The notes beneath the pieces were generated by a model, which saw only the letters and a program-made list of their open reading frames with translations, was not told where the DNA came from and did no database searches. Shown one piece after another: positions 34,713-43,590 of a stretch of DNA of 64,000 bases. Origin of the DNA: Procambarus clarkii (lineage: Eukaryota > Arthropoda > Malacostraca > Decapoda > Cambaridae); assembly GCF_040958095.1 (NCBI RefSeq), contig NC_091193.1, forward strand, positions 24,296,401-24,360,400, read 5' to 3'. The stretch's first letter is position 1. Each line of letters starts with the position of its first letter. The translations under genes were made by a program, and so were the position numbers.

Positions 34713-34941
34713 CAGTGGCAGCTCGATTAACGAGTTTAATCCTTTCAGGCACTGAACTCATCATGTGGAAAACTCGTCCTGCGAAAAAACAACAAAACTC
34801 TCGTAAAAGGTGTTCAAGAACCAGCGGAAATGCTCATTAATCGAGGAAAAGCTCGTTAGTAGAGACAAATGTTCTGCAAGTGGCTCGCTCGTTACTCGAA
34901 ATGCTCGTAGATAGAGCCGCTCGTTAATCGAGGTGCCATTG
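34713..34941. mobile_element. 229-bp TA-flanked MITE inside piggyBac relic B
   Basis: The ends are CAGTGGCAGCTCGATTAACG and its near-complement CGTTAATCGAGGTGCCATTG. TA dinucleotides flank it at 34711-34712 and 34942-34943. The subterminal words CTCGTTA and GCTCGTT recur. It has no coding capacity. TA duplications and CAGTGGC-type ends fit a Tc1/mariner-pogo MITE. Confidence 0.9.
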
Positions 34942-35104
34942 TATTTGTGTCCTTTACAATTTGTATACAGTAGAACGTTCATAATGTTCCATGGAACTGT
35001 GATACATGTCAGTAATGTGTCCACAATAAATGTTTATTGTCGCAATATTACCTGTTAAAAGATCACTAAAATTACAATATGTACAGTTTCACACACTACA
35101 CAAT

Positions 35105-35275
35105 AACACACTATTACACACTCAGTACTTCGGAAGTGAGTAATAATCAACGAAGTAGCCCATGGTACACAGCGCGACTTCGCTCTCAGTGCACCAGGTA
35201 CAGATAAATTTTTGCTTCCTGTTTCTTCATTCTGTGTGCTTGCAAATAACACACTCACGTACACCCTTGGCTTTA
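35105..35275 (-). pseudogene. piggyBac transposase C-terminal Cys-rich domain, relic B
   Basis: Reverse-strand text reads GVRECVICKHTE, a stop, RNRKQKFICTWCTESEVALC, then YFVDYYSLPKY and a stop. The CxxC and CxxC pairs and the final aromatic DYY/DYH end match relics A and C and the C-terminal zinc-binding domain of piggyBac transposases. The one internal stop and the loss of the catalytic core make it non-functional. Confidence 0.75.
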
Positions 35276-36054
35276 GTATTTGTAGGTTGTATGTAGCCAA
35301 GCTTGTAAAGCATAAGGTAGTATTGAAAAGATTATAGGAAAAGATCAATTTGTAAGGTAGTCTTGAAAAGATCGCTTTGTACGGTCTCATACAGGAAGAG
35401 ATTCAGCTTGCCTCAAAGTGTGTCCGTCAGTTAGGAAGAGATTCAGGTATTCTTGAAAATATCTATGGAAAACACTACCATGGAAGCTGCTAACACTGTT
35501 CATCTATGCTACTTGTATCAGATACATCATCACTGAACGCAGAAAACGATTCATCTATGAACTGTATAATCTAAATAAATTGGAGATAGCATAGGATTGC
35601 AAGGGTGATGCTCAGAGCTACAACTGGATACGCTCACTGTATCGTCCTCATAGGTGCTGTATCACTTGCATCCAATCTTTGTGTTAGGTCCTTTTTGTGC
35701 CTAGCTTCACCAATATTTTGACCCTTATGTTCTTCAAACAATAAGGTTTGAATTTCACAAACAGCCTTACCTTTCAACACCGCGTCGGACAGGTGTTTGG
35801 GAGCCAGAGGTGTGTGCGCCACCCATGGTTGCTCATTCAGTACTAACCCAGCCAGCAGCCCTAGGGCATTCTGGGAATTTTTTCCAAGATGGCTGCCTCT
35901 CACTGGAGGTCCTAAGAGTCCATTTCGTACACAATCAACCTCGTACACATTTAGAATTGGTACCGAAAAATCAAAGAGTTTTCTCGGTTGGCGCAGTTTC
36001 CCGCTGACCGAGAATACTCGGTTGGCGCAGTTAAGTGGTTAAACTAACTAAACA

Positions 36055-36245
36055 AAGATGCCGAAGAAATATAAGAAAATTCACTTTTGCAAACAGAGTG
36101 GTAGACGGTTGGAACAAGTAAAGTGAGAAGGTGGTGGAGGCCAAAACCGTCAGTAGCTTCAAAGCGTTATATGACAAAGAGTGCGTGGTAGAGGGACACC
36201 ACGAGCGTAGCTCTCATCCTGTAACTACACTTAGGTAATTACAGG
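36055..36245 (+). mobile_element. LINE-B 3' end fragment
   Basis: Text with shifts reads KKFTFANRVVDGWNKLSEKV, VEAKTVSSFKALYDKE and the non-coding end GAGCGTAGCTCTCATCCTGT...CACTTAGGTAATTACAGG. This is the terminal part of CR1-like LINEs (a final VVxxWNxL motif). A reversed copy of the last 100 bp lies at 40060-40160. Confidence 0.75.
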
Positions 36246-36357
36246 TGGAACCTTAGTTCCCAAATGAGCCACAGGGACATTAGAAAGAACTTTTTCAGTG
36301 TCACAGTAGTTAACAGATGGATTGCATTAGGCAGTGATGTGGTGGAGGCAGACGCCA
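36246..36357 (+). mobile_element. Second CR1-like C-terminal fragment
   Basis: MSHRDIRKNFFSVTVVNRWI and ALGSDVVEADAIH form the RKNFFSxRVVNxWNxL block of another CR1-like ORF2. It is broken off at the edge of piggyBac relic C. Confidence 0.7.
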
Positions 36358-38265
36358 TACACAGTTATTACACACTCAGTACTTTGGAAGTGAGTGATAA
36401 TCAAAGAGGTCCATGCTACACAATGCAATTTTGCACTCGATGCACCAGATACAGACAGATTTTTGCTTCCTGTTGCTTTATTCTGTGTGCTTGCAAACAA
36501 CACACTTAGGTACACCCTTGGCTTAGTTCCTGTAGGTGGTATGTAGCCAAGCTTGTGAAGTGTAAGGTAGTCTTGAACGATCTAGGAACATATCAATGAG
36601 TAAGGTAGAAGTGAAAAAAATCTAGGAAAAGATCAATGTAGTCTTGAAAAAATCTAGGAAAAGATCAATGACAAAATTCTGTCCTGGTATCTCATATCTT
36701 CACCGGTACAGTGGTACCTCCACATAGGAATTTAATCCGTTCCCAGAGACGGGTCGTAACTTGAAAATTCATAACTTGAAACAAATTTTCCCATAAGAAA
36801 TAAAGGAATTGAATTAATCCGTTCCACACCCCCAAAAATATTAACTTAAAAATACTTTTTATACTGAATACCACTCTTTTTATACTAGCTGCAATACAGT
36901 ACAGTATATATATCTTACCTTTATTGAGGACTTTTTTTTGGCATATGGAAGATGGTGAGGAAGGGGAAGGGGGAGGTATTACTATTCGAAAGGGGATTCC
37001 CCTTCCATTATAACATCAGGCAGTGATGACTTCTCTGGGGGTACTCTTTTTTCCAACATTTTGCAGACATACCACTAGGATCTGGTTGTGGCTCATTGCT
37101 TGCTTGTGTTACTAAGAATCTGTCTGCCTAGATTTTAACACTCATCTGTAGCAAGAGATCACCTTGTCATTGTTGTTGTTGTTGTTATAGATTCAGCTAC
37201 TCGGAACACAAAAGTTCCAAGTAGCACGGACTATGGTGAGCCTGTAGTGGACTTGATCACCTTGTCATTTAGAAGGCCAATGCAACGGTCTGCTACAGCT
37301 TTATCTGGGTGAGTTTTTTCAACAAAATTTTGCAATTCTTCCCATACTTCACATATTTTCTTAATGAGGAAGAGACATTCTCTACTGCCTCTACTCACAA
37401 CTATTTTCTTAGGTTGAACCTTATCACTGACTTTCTTGGGACCCATGGCATGATATATAATAATTACTTTTATGTTCAACAAAGGCACAACAAAGTTTAA
37501 TTCTTTACAAACACAATTGTCACTAAGCGTGCAATCGGTCGACCCATGTGTGTAACAACAAAGTCTAGTCAAGGCAAAGGGCGCAAGTCGAGTGTCATTT
37601 TTCGACGAAATTTGGGTCGTAACTCAAAAAATTCATAAGCAGGGGCAGTCGTAAATTGAGGTGACACTGTATATGTAAAAATGAGAGCAACACCAACATC
37701 ACCAATAACCACCACCATGGAAGCCGCTAATGCACTGTTCATCTATGCTACTGTACTTGTATCAGGAGCATCATCACTGAACCCAGAAAACGATTCATCT
37801 ATACCAGTAGTATCATTTATAAAAATTGGAGACGAGTCTGGTGGTCATGGGTGGCGCTCAGCTTCTACTGGATACGCTCACTGTATCACTTATATCTGAC
37901 ACTTGTATTAGGTCTTTATTGTGCCTAGCTTCATCAATATCATGACCCTTATTTTCTTTCAAACAATACGGTCTGAATTTCACCGACAGAGAGCGATCTT
38001 TCAACACAGCGTTCGCAGGATTGGGAACCAGAGGCACGTGGGCTATCCATGGTTGCACAACCCAGAACTGAGCCAGCCAGCACCCTTAGGGCATGCTGGG
38101 AATTTTTTTCAAGATGGCTGCCTCTCACTGGAGGTCCCACATGCCCATTTTGTACCCAACCTGTCGTGCGCGTATTTTGATTCGTATGATATCTTAAAAT
38201 CGAATTTTCTTGGTCTGCTCTTCACCTGCCGCGAGTATTGTCAGGTGGCGCAGTCCAGTGGTTAA
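36358..38265 (-). mobile_element. piggyBac-like relic C, split by Tigger relic B
   Basis: The right (5') end is TTAA 38262-38265 with TTAACCACTGGACTGCGCC. The 5' region (37671-38265) and the C-terminal Cys-rich region (about 36360-36530; CVVCKHTE, stop, SNRKQKSVCIWCIECKIALC) flank a 961-bp Tigger insertion. It has the same deletion type as relics A and B. The 3' UTR shared by A and B is absent. Confidence 0.8.
36709..37669 (-). mobile_element. Tigger-like element B, 961 bp, TA target duplication, internal deletion
   Basis: The ends CAGTGGTACCTCCACATAGG and (reverse) CAGTGTCACCTCAATTTACG are inverted repeats. TA flanks both sides (36707-36708 and 37670-37671). A reverse frame (ATG at 37444-37446, stop 37231-37233) encodes the Tigger N-terminus MGPKKVSDKVQPKKIVV joined directly to a C-terminal piece, IKKICEVWEELQNFVEKTHP and DKAVADRC. 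The DNA-binding and DDE catalytic parts are gone, so it is a deletion derivative that needs a helper transposase. It inserted into piggyBac relic C, so it is younger. Confidence 0.88.
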
Positions 38266-38470
38266 GGCTTAGCTGGACCAGCACTAGGTTCAGGGAGACA
38301 CTGTGGGCCCTACTAGAAAAGGGCATTCATTAAATATTTAACACTTGATTTTTTTTTTACAGTATTTTAAAAAGCATGAGTGCCTTGTTGTGGTCTTAGG
38401 GTTTACATAACATGTACATGCTATTCTTACAGGTTTCAGCTTGTGAGTTTTATCTTTCTCTTTCTGACAG

Positions 38471-38675
38471 GCAAGTCTGTGGGTGAGGACTGCTGGGTGA
38501 CAGCGAAGTATGATTACTCAGCTCAGGGCAGCCATGAGTTGGATCTCAGGAAGAATGAACGACTGCTGCTGCTTGATGATTCAAAGCACTGGTGGCGGGT
38601 TATGAACAATCGTAACCAAGCAGGCTATGTGCCATCAAACTATGTCAAGAAGGAGAAGCCATCCATTTTTGATAG
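38471..38675 (+). CDS. dock: Nck/dreadlocks adaptor, internal exon encoding SH3 domain 1
   Basis: Cytoplasmic SH2/SH3 adaptor that links phosphotyrosine receptors to actin regulators (WASP/Pak type partners). The exon is 205 bp. A pyrimidine tract ends TTTCTGACAG (acceptor AG 38469-38470) and the donor is GTAAGT at 38676. It starts at codon position 2 and ends at codon position 2, so both neighbouring exons must match phase. Translation reads [71 protein letters not shown]3 hallmarks are AKYDY (ALYDY box), ELDLRKNE (RT loop), the WW pair and [22 protein letters not shown] with the basic KKEKPS linker is specific to the first SH3 of Nck/dock rather than Crk or Grb2. No other exon is visible. 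The symbol follows the fly orthologue. Confidence 0.92.
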
Positions 38676-38894
38676 GTAAGTCTTTTCATCTACCTTCAGT
38701 CATCACTATGAGAAGAAGGTAAGTTAATTTTTAAAGACAGAACACTTGGATCATAACACAGGTTAGTGCAGCAATATAGAATACTGAATTTATATCACAT
38801 GTATATTATACTCGATTGGGCGAAGGGAATATATTCTTCAAATACTGAACGTACACCAGCTATACTTATTATGACACTCTTTGAAAGAGTTCAG
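38676..38894. other. Nck intron start, nothing recognised
   Basis: Intron directly downstream of the donor. No repeat was recognised before 38895. Confidence 0.6.
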
Positions 38895-39000
38895 TTCATT
38901 TTATTATGCATCCCATACACATCTTGTGGGTGGTAGTGAAAAGGTTACAGAGGCACATGACTCAGGAATTAAACCCCAAAATTTATTTTTTAGGCTACAG
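38895..39000 (+). repeat. Dispersed repeat related to 59945-60230
   Basis: TTTTATTATGCATCCCATAC, CATCTTGTGGGTGGTAGTG and GGTTACAGAGGCACATGACT match, with changes, the TTTATTGTGCACCCCATACT / CATCCTGTGAGTGGTAG / TTACAGAGGGC unit near 60100. A short dispersed element in the Nck intron. Confidence 0.7.
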
Positions 39001-40059
39001 TCTTGATAAGTTAGTTACACAGTTTAATGTGTATGTCAACAATGGGTTTGAGAACTGGACCACAAGTACAGTCTCTAAGCTAAGCAATTTGCATTTTTGT
39101 TGAGCTAGTTTTTTAATTTGCTTATCAAGCACCCCCCCCCCCTCCCCCCCACCCATCCAGTGGGCAGCAGTGGATAGGCTACAATCACCTGCATTCACTA
39201 TCTAAAGTTAACAAATAAGATAATTGGCTAAAATTGGAGAAGGAAATACTGTATTTACATATTTCTTGAACATCTGTTATAGAGCTGTCTTTAAATTTAT
39301 TTATCTTTTTGCACTCTGTCACAGAGTGACACAGGGTGTGTGAATAACTTTACTGAAAAAAATAAAATCTCTTATAAATATGTATGAGTTGTTGTGTGAG
39401 GGAAGGTGCAGGGAGAGGGAGGGAGGGAGGGAGTATGTTGTGCAGTAGCGAGGATGAGGGTGGGGCATCATTAAGCCCATGATGACTGTGAGGGAGGGGG
39501 CGGGGCATCCATACACACAAGTTACACCATGCCAGTTAAGTAGTCTTGCAGTTGTTGACAGTTGGTGTTTTGTTGTTTTTAAACACACATTTTCTTTTAA
39601 AAATCTCTTAAAATTTAACATTGTTTTGTAAATTATATTTTACACTGTTATATTCTATATATATACCACTGCAAACTGTTGTTCACTCTGTTTTTATGTT
39701 AGTCTATTTTTAATCCAAGGTATTATTGATGGTTGATGTTATATCATTGTTGAAAATAGAAAGCCAATTGAACCTTGTTCAGGTTCCCATAGCCAAAGAG
39801 AAGGATGTCAGCATGGTGTTTCCTTGTTGTGGGGTTAAGTATGTGACTGGCATGCTATTCCCTCTTGAATTCTGGTGACCTCAACTTGACCGTGTTGGTC
39901 ATATACCCAACAAGAATCAGGGTGCAAAGTTGGGTAATGTTGGCCCCAAGTGTTTGGCTTTCAACCTTGGACAAAAAAATATTCTAATTTATAGATATAG
40001 ACTAGATAGGGTACCCGGCAGTGCCCGGGTCTCTGTCTTCTTCTGCATATGCATGTGTG
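39001..40059. other. Intronic sequence, low-complexity pieces only
   Basis: Contains a C-rich run at about 39130-39152 and GGGA repeats at about 39415-39432. GATAGGGTACCCGGCAGTGC at about 40005-40025 resembles GGTAAGGTACCCAGCTGTAT at 43172. No exon was recognised. Confidence 0.5.
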
Positions 40060-40151
40060 TCTAATTACCTAAGTGTAGTCACAGGTTGAGAGCTACGCTC
40101 ATGATGTCCCGTCTTCCCAGTACTCTTTGTTGTATAACGCTAATAATTTCT
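40060..40151 (-). mobile_element. LINE-B 3' tail fragment
   Basis: ATTACCTAAGTGTAGTCACA, GTTGAGAGCTACGCTCATGA and CTCTTTGTTGTATAACGC are the reverse complement of the LINE-B end at 36160-36240. Confidence 0.8.
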
Positions 40152-40310
40152 ACTGAAGCCAGAACAGTCTCAGGAAATCCTTGTTTTCATTAGAACTCCA
40201 GGTTGTGGTCTAGTCGCTAGAGCGTGTGCTCGGGACCTCCCACCACATAGGCTTGAACCCTGATCACGGCTCCTATGGATTTTCTCATTGATGTAGCCGC
40301 GTTAGTGTGA
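40152..40310 (+). mobile_element. tRNA-derived SINE-like copy, first of a pair
   Basis: It has an A-box-like TGGTCTAGTCGCTAGAGCG and a B-box-like GGCTTGAACCC about 35 bp on, the spacing of a tRNA-derived pol III promoter. It is preceded by CTCAGGAAATCCTTG and TAGAACTCCAGGTTG, both shared with the second copy. Confidence 0.65.
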
Positions 40311-40401
40311 TTACTCTATTTAAAGAGGAGTGTCAGAGGTAGAACATTCCTAGATGACAGAGTTAGAGTGCATGGGGGGATTGTGTAAAAATCCTATTCT
40401 G

Positions 40402-40570
40402 GCTTCAGTAGAAACCTCAGGAAATCCTTGTCTTCAGTAGAACTCCAGGTTGCAATCCTTATCCATGTTGTGGTCTAATCGCTAGAGTGTGTGAGTGGAA
40501 ATTCCCACCGCATAGGTTCGAACTCTCATCATGGCTCCTTCGGATTTACTCTTGTTAGTGATAGGGATCT
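40402..40570 (+). mobile_element. tRNA-derived SINE-like copy, second of the pair
   Basis: Same order as the copy at 40152: CTCAGGAAATCCTTG, TAGAACTCCAGGTTG, then TGGTCTAATCGCTAGAGTG and a good B box GGTTCGAACTC. The shared 5' flank suggests that the pair arose by segmental duplication rather than by two insertions. Confidence 0.65.
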
Positions 40571-40594
40571 ATAATTTAGAGGTTCCTCTCAACT

Positions 40595-41075
40595 ACCATT
40601 TTTATAGATTTGTACTATGTTTGCCTTTTTCCATATACAGTATCTGCTAATATTCCTGTGCACAAGGATGTCTCCAATATTAATTGGAATCGAATGCTCA
40701 GCTCAGTTGCACATTCTCACAGCACCCAAGGTGAAACTCCATCAGGTCGAACTGCTTTATTTCTTCCTAGCCCCTTGAGTAATTTTTCCACTTGTCTTGA
40801 AATACCTCTATGGCATGCTCTGGAAGTGGTATTGGGTCTGGCTCTCTGAAATCCTCATTTTGTACAAACACACTTTGGAACTGTTCATTTAGTGTTTCAC
40901 ACATTTATTTTTCATTCTCATTAGCCCTGTACTCAATCTCTTTATTTTATTCTTTATATGCAGCCTGTTTTTAATGAAGTTATAGAAAAGGCCTGGATCT
41001 ATTTTACATTTGTCTGCTACATCTTTCTGAAAGTTCCTTTCTGCCTCGCTCCTCACTGCTGTGTGTGAGAATTAT
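40595..41075 (-). pseudogene. LINE-B linker and RT-start fragment
   Basis: Reversed, the text parallels LINE-B 30500-30960: TNVK-IQAFSITSLKTGC (there LFYKFINNKL), then VFQDKWKNYSRG-type text, GRNKAVRPDGVSPWVL, a stop, and ECATELSIRFQLILETSLCT. The motif NKAVGPDG here reads NKAVRPDG. It has many stops and is 3'-truncated near 40600. Confidence 0.75.
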
Positions 41076-41929
41076 TACCTATTGAAGATGACACAAAAAC
41101 AAGTGACCTCGGTCAGAAAGGACTGCACTAACAATACATTAAATGCTGTGAGAGTAGCTTATTATTTTAAGGCTGAAATAGGTGGCGTAGAGCCACCGTC
41201 AGTCTAAATCCTTGGCACTCTGTATCCACTGTGTCATGGAACTCCTATAACTGCAGATGGCAATTGTAAGGGTAGATCAAGGGGATCAAATTTATATTCG
41301 TGTGTGTGGCTATGAAATTGGTTCAAGTCCAGAAATATCCAGAACAGTATACTGTATAATCAGCTTCAAGTATGTGGCAGAGTCTAATACTGGAGACAAG
41401 GTTGTTTTAGGGTGTTGATGTAAAGACATCGTCTGGTAACAATTAACATTCACAAAACTTAATGATAACAATACAAGGCAACAATAGTTTAATGTTTCGT
41501 TAAAGTCCATAGTGGCACAATGCAACACTATACAGTTAGCCATTATAGTCGAACTCCAGTTCAGACCGCTCATGGCTCCACAACATGAACTAACTGAAAC
41601 AGTGGGTGACCACTCAGACGCAAGAAGCAGTGCTTAGTGACTGCGGCAAAACAATTTTAATAACAACAACAAAGACATGACAGACAGACCTTTCACAGAG
41701 ACAGTCTTTTGTGCACCAAGATATTTACGTTAAGGCAGACAGCAGTCTAGACAATCAGTTATGTTACAGTACTATGACAAATACAAGACAATTGATCTAA
41801 TCAATTTCAATCAAACAACAAGTTATCACAATTATGTTAATTACTGTCTCTTTACGTTAATTACTGTTTCCTGGACAGTCAATTTATGTTAGCAGGGTAA
41901 TTTATGTTAAATCGAGTAAAATTGTGGAT
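41076..41929. other. No recognisable gene
   Basis: A/T-rich intron-like sequence. A perfect 16-bp-arm hairpin lies at its right edge (listed separately). Confidence 0.5.
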
Positions 41930-41952
41930 TTATGTAAAATCCACAATTTTAC
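41916..41952. repeat. Hairpin, 16-bp perfect arms, 5-nt loop
   Basis: GTAAAATTGTGGATTT (41916-41931), loop ATGTA, AAATCCACAATTTTAC (41937-41952). It sits at the edge of the LINE-B fragment that follows. Confidence 0.9.
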
Positions 41953-42245
41953 ACTTGCTCATGTTGAACTCCACTACCCATTTTTCTGACCATCTCTGTA
42001 GCTTGTTCAAGTCCTCTTGGAGTACCCTACAATCCTCATGTCACAATTCGTCTCATTAATTTCACGACATCCCCGAACATCAATATATAGGATTCGACTC
42101 CAGTAGACATGGCGTTCACGTATATTAGAAATAGAACTGGTCCCAGCACCGATCCCTCAGGTACTCCACTCGTTATGGTTCGCCAGTCTGACTTCTCGCC
42201 TCTGACTGTTACTCTCTGGCTCCTGCCTGTAAGTAATTCTTTGCC
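41953..42245 (-). pseudogene. LINE-B RT fragment
   Basis: On the reverse strand: RSQRVTVRGEKSDWRTITSG, VPEGSVLGPVLFLIYVNAMS, VESYILMFGDVVKLMRRI, then a shift and VLQEDLNKLQRWSEKWVVEF. Canonical FADD reads FGDV, so catalysis is lost. It is cut at the 5' side by the (TG)n microsatellite that ends the SINE at 42251. Confidence 0.85.
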
Positions 42246-42249
42246 CAAG

Positions 42250-42250
<1 letters not shown>

Positions 42251-42329
<79 letters not shown>
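42251..42329. repeat. (TG)n microsatellite at the SINE end
   Basis: About 39 perfect TG repeats directly abutting the SINE 3' tail. Confidence 0.97.
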
Positions 42330-42331
<2 letters not shown>

Positions 42332-42453
42332 ACTAGTTGTGTTTTTGCGGGGGTTGAGCTTTGCTCTTTCGGCCCGCCTCTCAACTGTCAATCAACTGTT
42401 TACTAACTAACTACTAACTTACTAACTACTTTTTTTTTTTTTTTTTCCCCACA

Positions 42454-42454
<1 letters not shown>

Positions 42455-42541
<87 letters not shown>
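42455..42541. repeat. (CA)n microsatellite inside the SINE
   Basis: About 43 perfect CA repeats. At the same place the SINE copy at 57036-57335 has only a short GCGCGCACACACC. Confidence 0.97.
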
Positions 42542-42542
<1 letters not shown>

Positions 42543-42639
42543 AGGAAGCAGCCCGTGACAGCTGACTAACTCCCAGGTACCTATTTACTGCTAGGTAACA
42601 GGGGCACTTAGGGTGAAAGAAACTTTGCCCATTTGTTTC

Positions 42640-42710
42640 TGCCTCGTGCGGGAATCGAACCCGCGCCACAGAATTACGAGTCCTGCGCGCTATCCACCAG
42701 GCTACGAGGC
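42640..42710 (-). tRNA. tRNA-Thr(CGU)-like SINE head, probably not a functional tRNA
   Basis: The acceptor stem GCCTCGT/ACGAGGC pairs 7 of 7. The anticodon stem CAGGA/TTCTG closes the loop CTCGTAA with anticodon CGT. The T arm is GCGGG-TTCGATT-CCCGC, 5 of 5. The D arm is short and pairs poorly. The adjoining SINE body, and related heads elsewhere, mark it as the promoter part of a SINE rather than a tRNA gene. Confidence 0.6.
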
Positions 42711-42716
42711 CCCCAA

Positions 42717-42718
<2 letters not shown>

Positions 42719-42784
<66 letters not shown>
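42719..42784. repeat. (TG)n microsatellite between two SINE pieces
   Basis: About 33 TG repeats. It is followed at 42785 by GCTTACCTAGTTGTGCTTGC and GGGGGTTGAGCTCTGGCTCT, the tail of another SINE copy, whose body is missing. Confidence 0.95.
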
Positions 42785-42787
<3 letters not shown>

Positions 42788-42844
42788 TACCTAGTTGTGC
42801 TTGCGGGGGTTGAGCTCTGGCTCTTTGGTTTGTGTGTGTGTGTG

Positions 42845-43427
42845 AGAGAGCGAGCCAGGGACACACGACTTTGTGACACGCCACTTAGGTTGAGAGACAC
42901 GTGGAGGCAGCTTCCCACAACAACACTGAGCTGGTTGTTTGTGATTAAGTATTTGGACCGTCTGGGCCACTTGTCCGCTAGATAATCTGTGATGACTCCG
43001 TTACCATTGTTGTCGCTCGCCCTTATGCCTTTTTGTTCTCGTGTTGGTATCCTCAATTATATTTAGCACCTTTTGAATATCCTTCAGCACAGATGCTACT
43101 AGTCTTACTGGCTTGGTGCTTTTTTGTATAATTATTTGTCATACACCCACAATATACAGTATAATGAACTAGGTAAGGTACCCAGCTGTATCTTGTTCCC
43201 CCCCCCCCCCCCTCTCCTCATCCCTTCTGTCAGTGTCCCCCACTTTTCAAACTCAAGTGAAAAAAGTATGAAAAACAAATCCTCAATTTCAAACTTCATT
43301 ACAAAAATAGGAGCCGATATTTCGTAAAGGGGGGATGATGCATGAGGGGCGGTCGACCCCCAAATGGCTTATGACATTCTCACACCAACCATGTATCATC
43401 TTGAAAAGTAGGTTAACATAAGAACAA
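42845..43427. other. No recognisable gene
   Basis: Non-coding, with a C-run at about 43199-43212. Confidence 0.5.
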
Positions 43428-43590
43428 GGTAACTGCAGAAGGCCTATTGGCCCATACGAGGCAGCTCCTATCTATAACCACCCAATCCCACTCATATACA
43501 TGTCCAACCCACGCTTGAAACAATCGAGAGACCCCATCTCCACCACGTTGAGGGAGTCTCCCAAGCGTCTCTCCTCCAACATTTGGACAG
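43428..43590 (-). repeat. Dispersed repeat (LINE-end-like)
   Basis: On the reverse strand this reads EERRLGDSLNVVEMGSLDCF and KRGLDMYMSGIGWL, then GGAGCTGCCTCGTATGGGCC. The peptide looks like the end of a LINE ORF2, and a diverged copy lies at 13200-13345. I recall this type of unit as common in decapod sequence but cannot verify it here. Confidence 0.55.

Larger units (their letters stand above)
34555..36042 (-). mobile_element. piggyBac-like relic B, internally deleted
   Basis: It reads on the reverse strand from a TTAA at 36039-36042 (TTAACCACTTAACTGCGCC end, with a second CTCGGTTGGCGCAGTT word nearby). It continues through the shared 5' region (FEEHKGQNIGEARHKKDL text) to the C-terminal Cys-rich end near 35110-35260, then to a 3' UTR matching relic A. 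A TA-flanked MITE lies inside at 34713-34941. The middle of the transposase is deleted, as in relic A. Confidence 0.8.
42251..42715 (-). mobile_element. tRNA-Thr-headed SINE containing microsatellites
   Basis: Read on the reverse strand: a tRNA-like head (42640-42710), a body with ACAAATGGGCAAAGTTTC, TAGCAGTAAATAGGTACCTG and GGGCTGCTTCCTGG, an internal (TG/CA)n at 42455-42541, an A-run, GTTGAGAGGCGGGCCGAAAG and a CAACCCCCGCAAAAACAC end, then a terminal (CA)n at 42251-42329. Parts of the same unit recur at 53765-53890, 56868-57035 and 57036-57335. The pol III head and conserved body identify a SINE. Confidence 0.85.

Noticed and set aside
38380-38470. ATG at 38380 as the Nck start codon
   Set aside because: The in-frame upstream text (IFLFLTG...) is a pyrimidine-tract translation ending in a consensus acceptor. 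The exon begins at 38471.
42640-42710. Functional tRNA-Thr gene
   Set aside because: The D arm is defective and the sequence continues into a SINE body shared by other copies.
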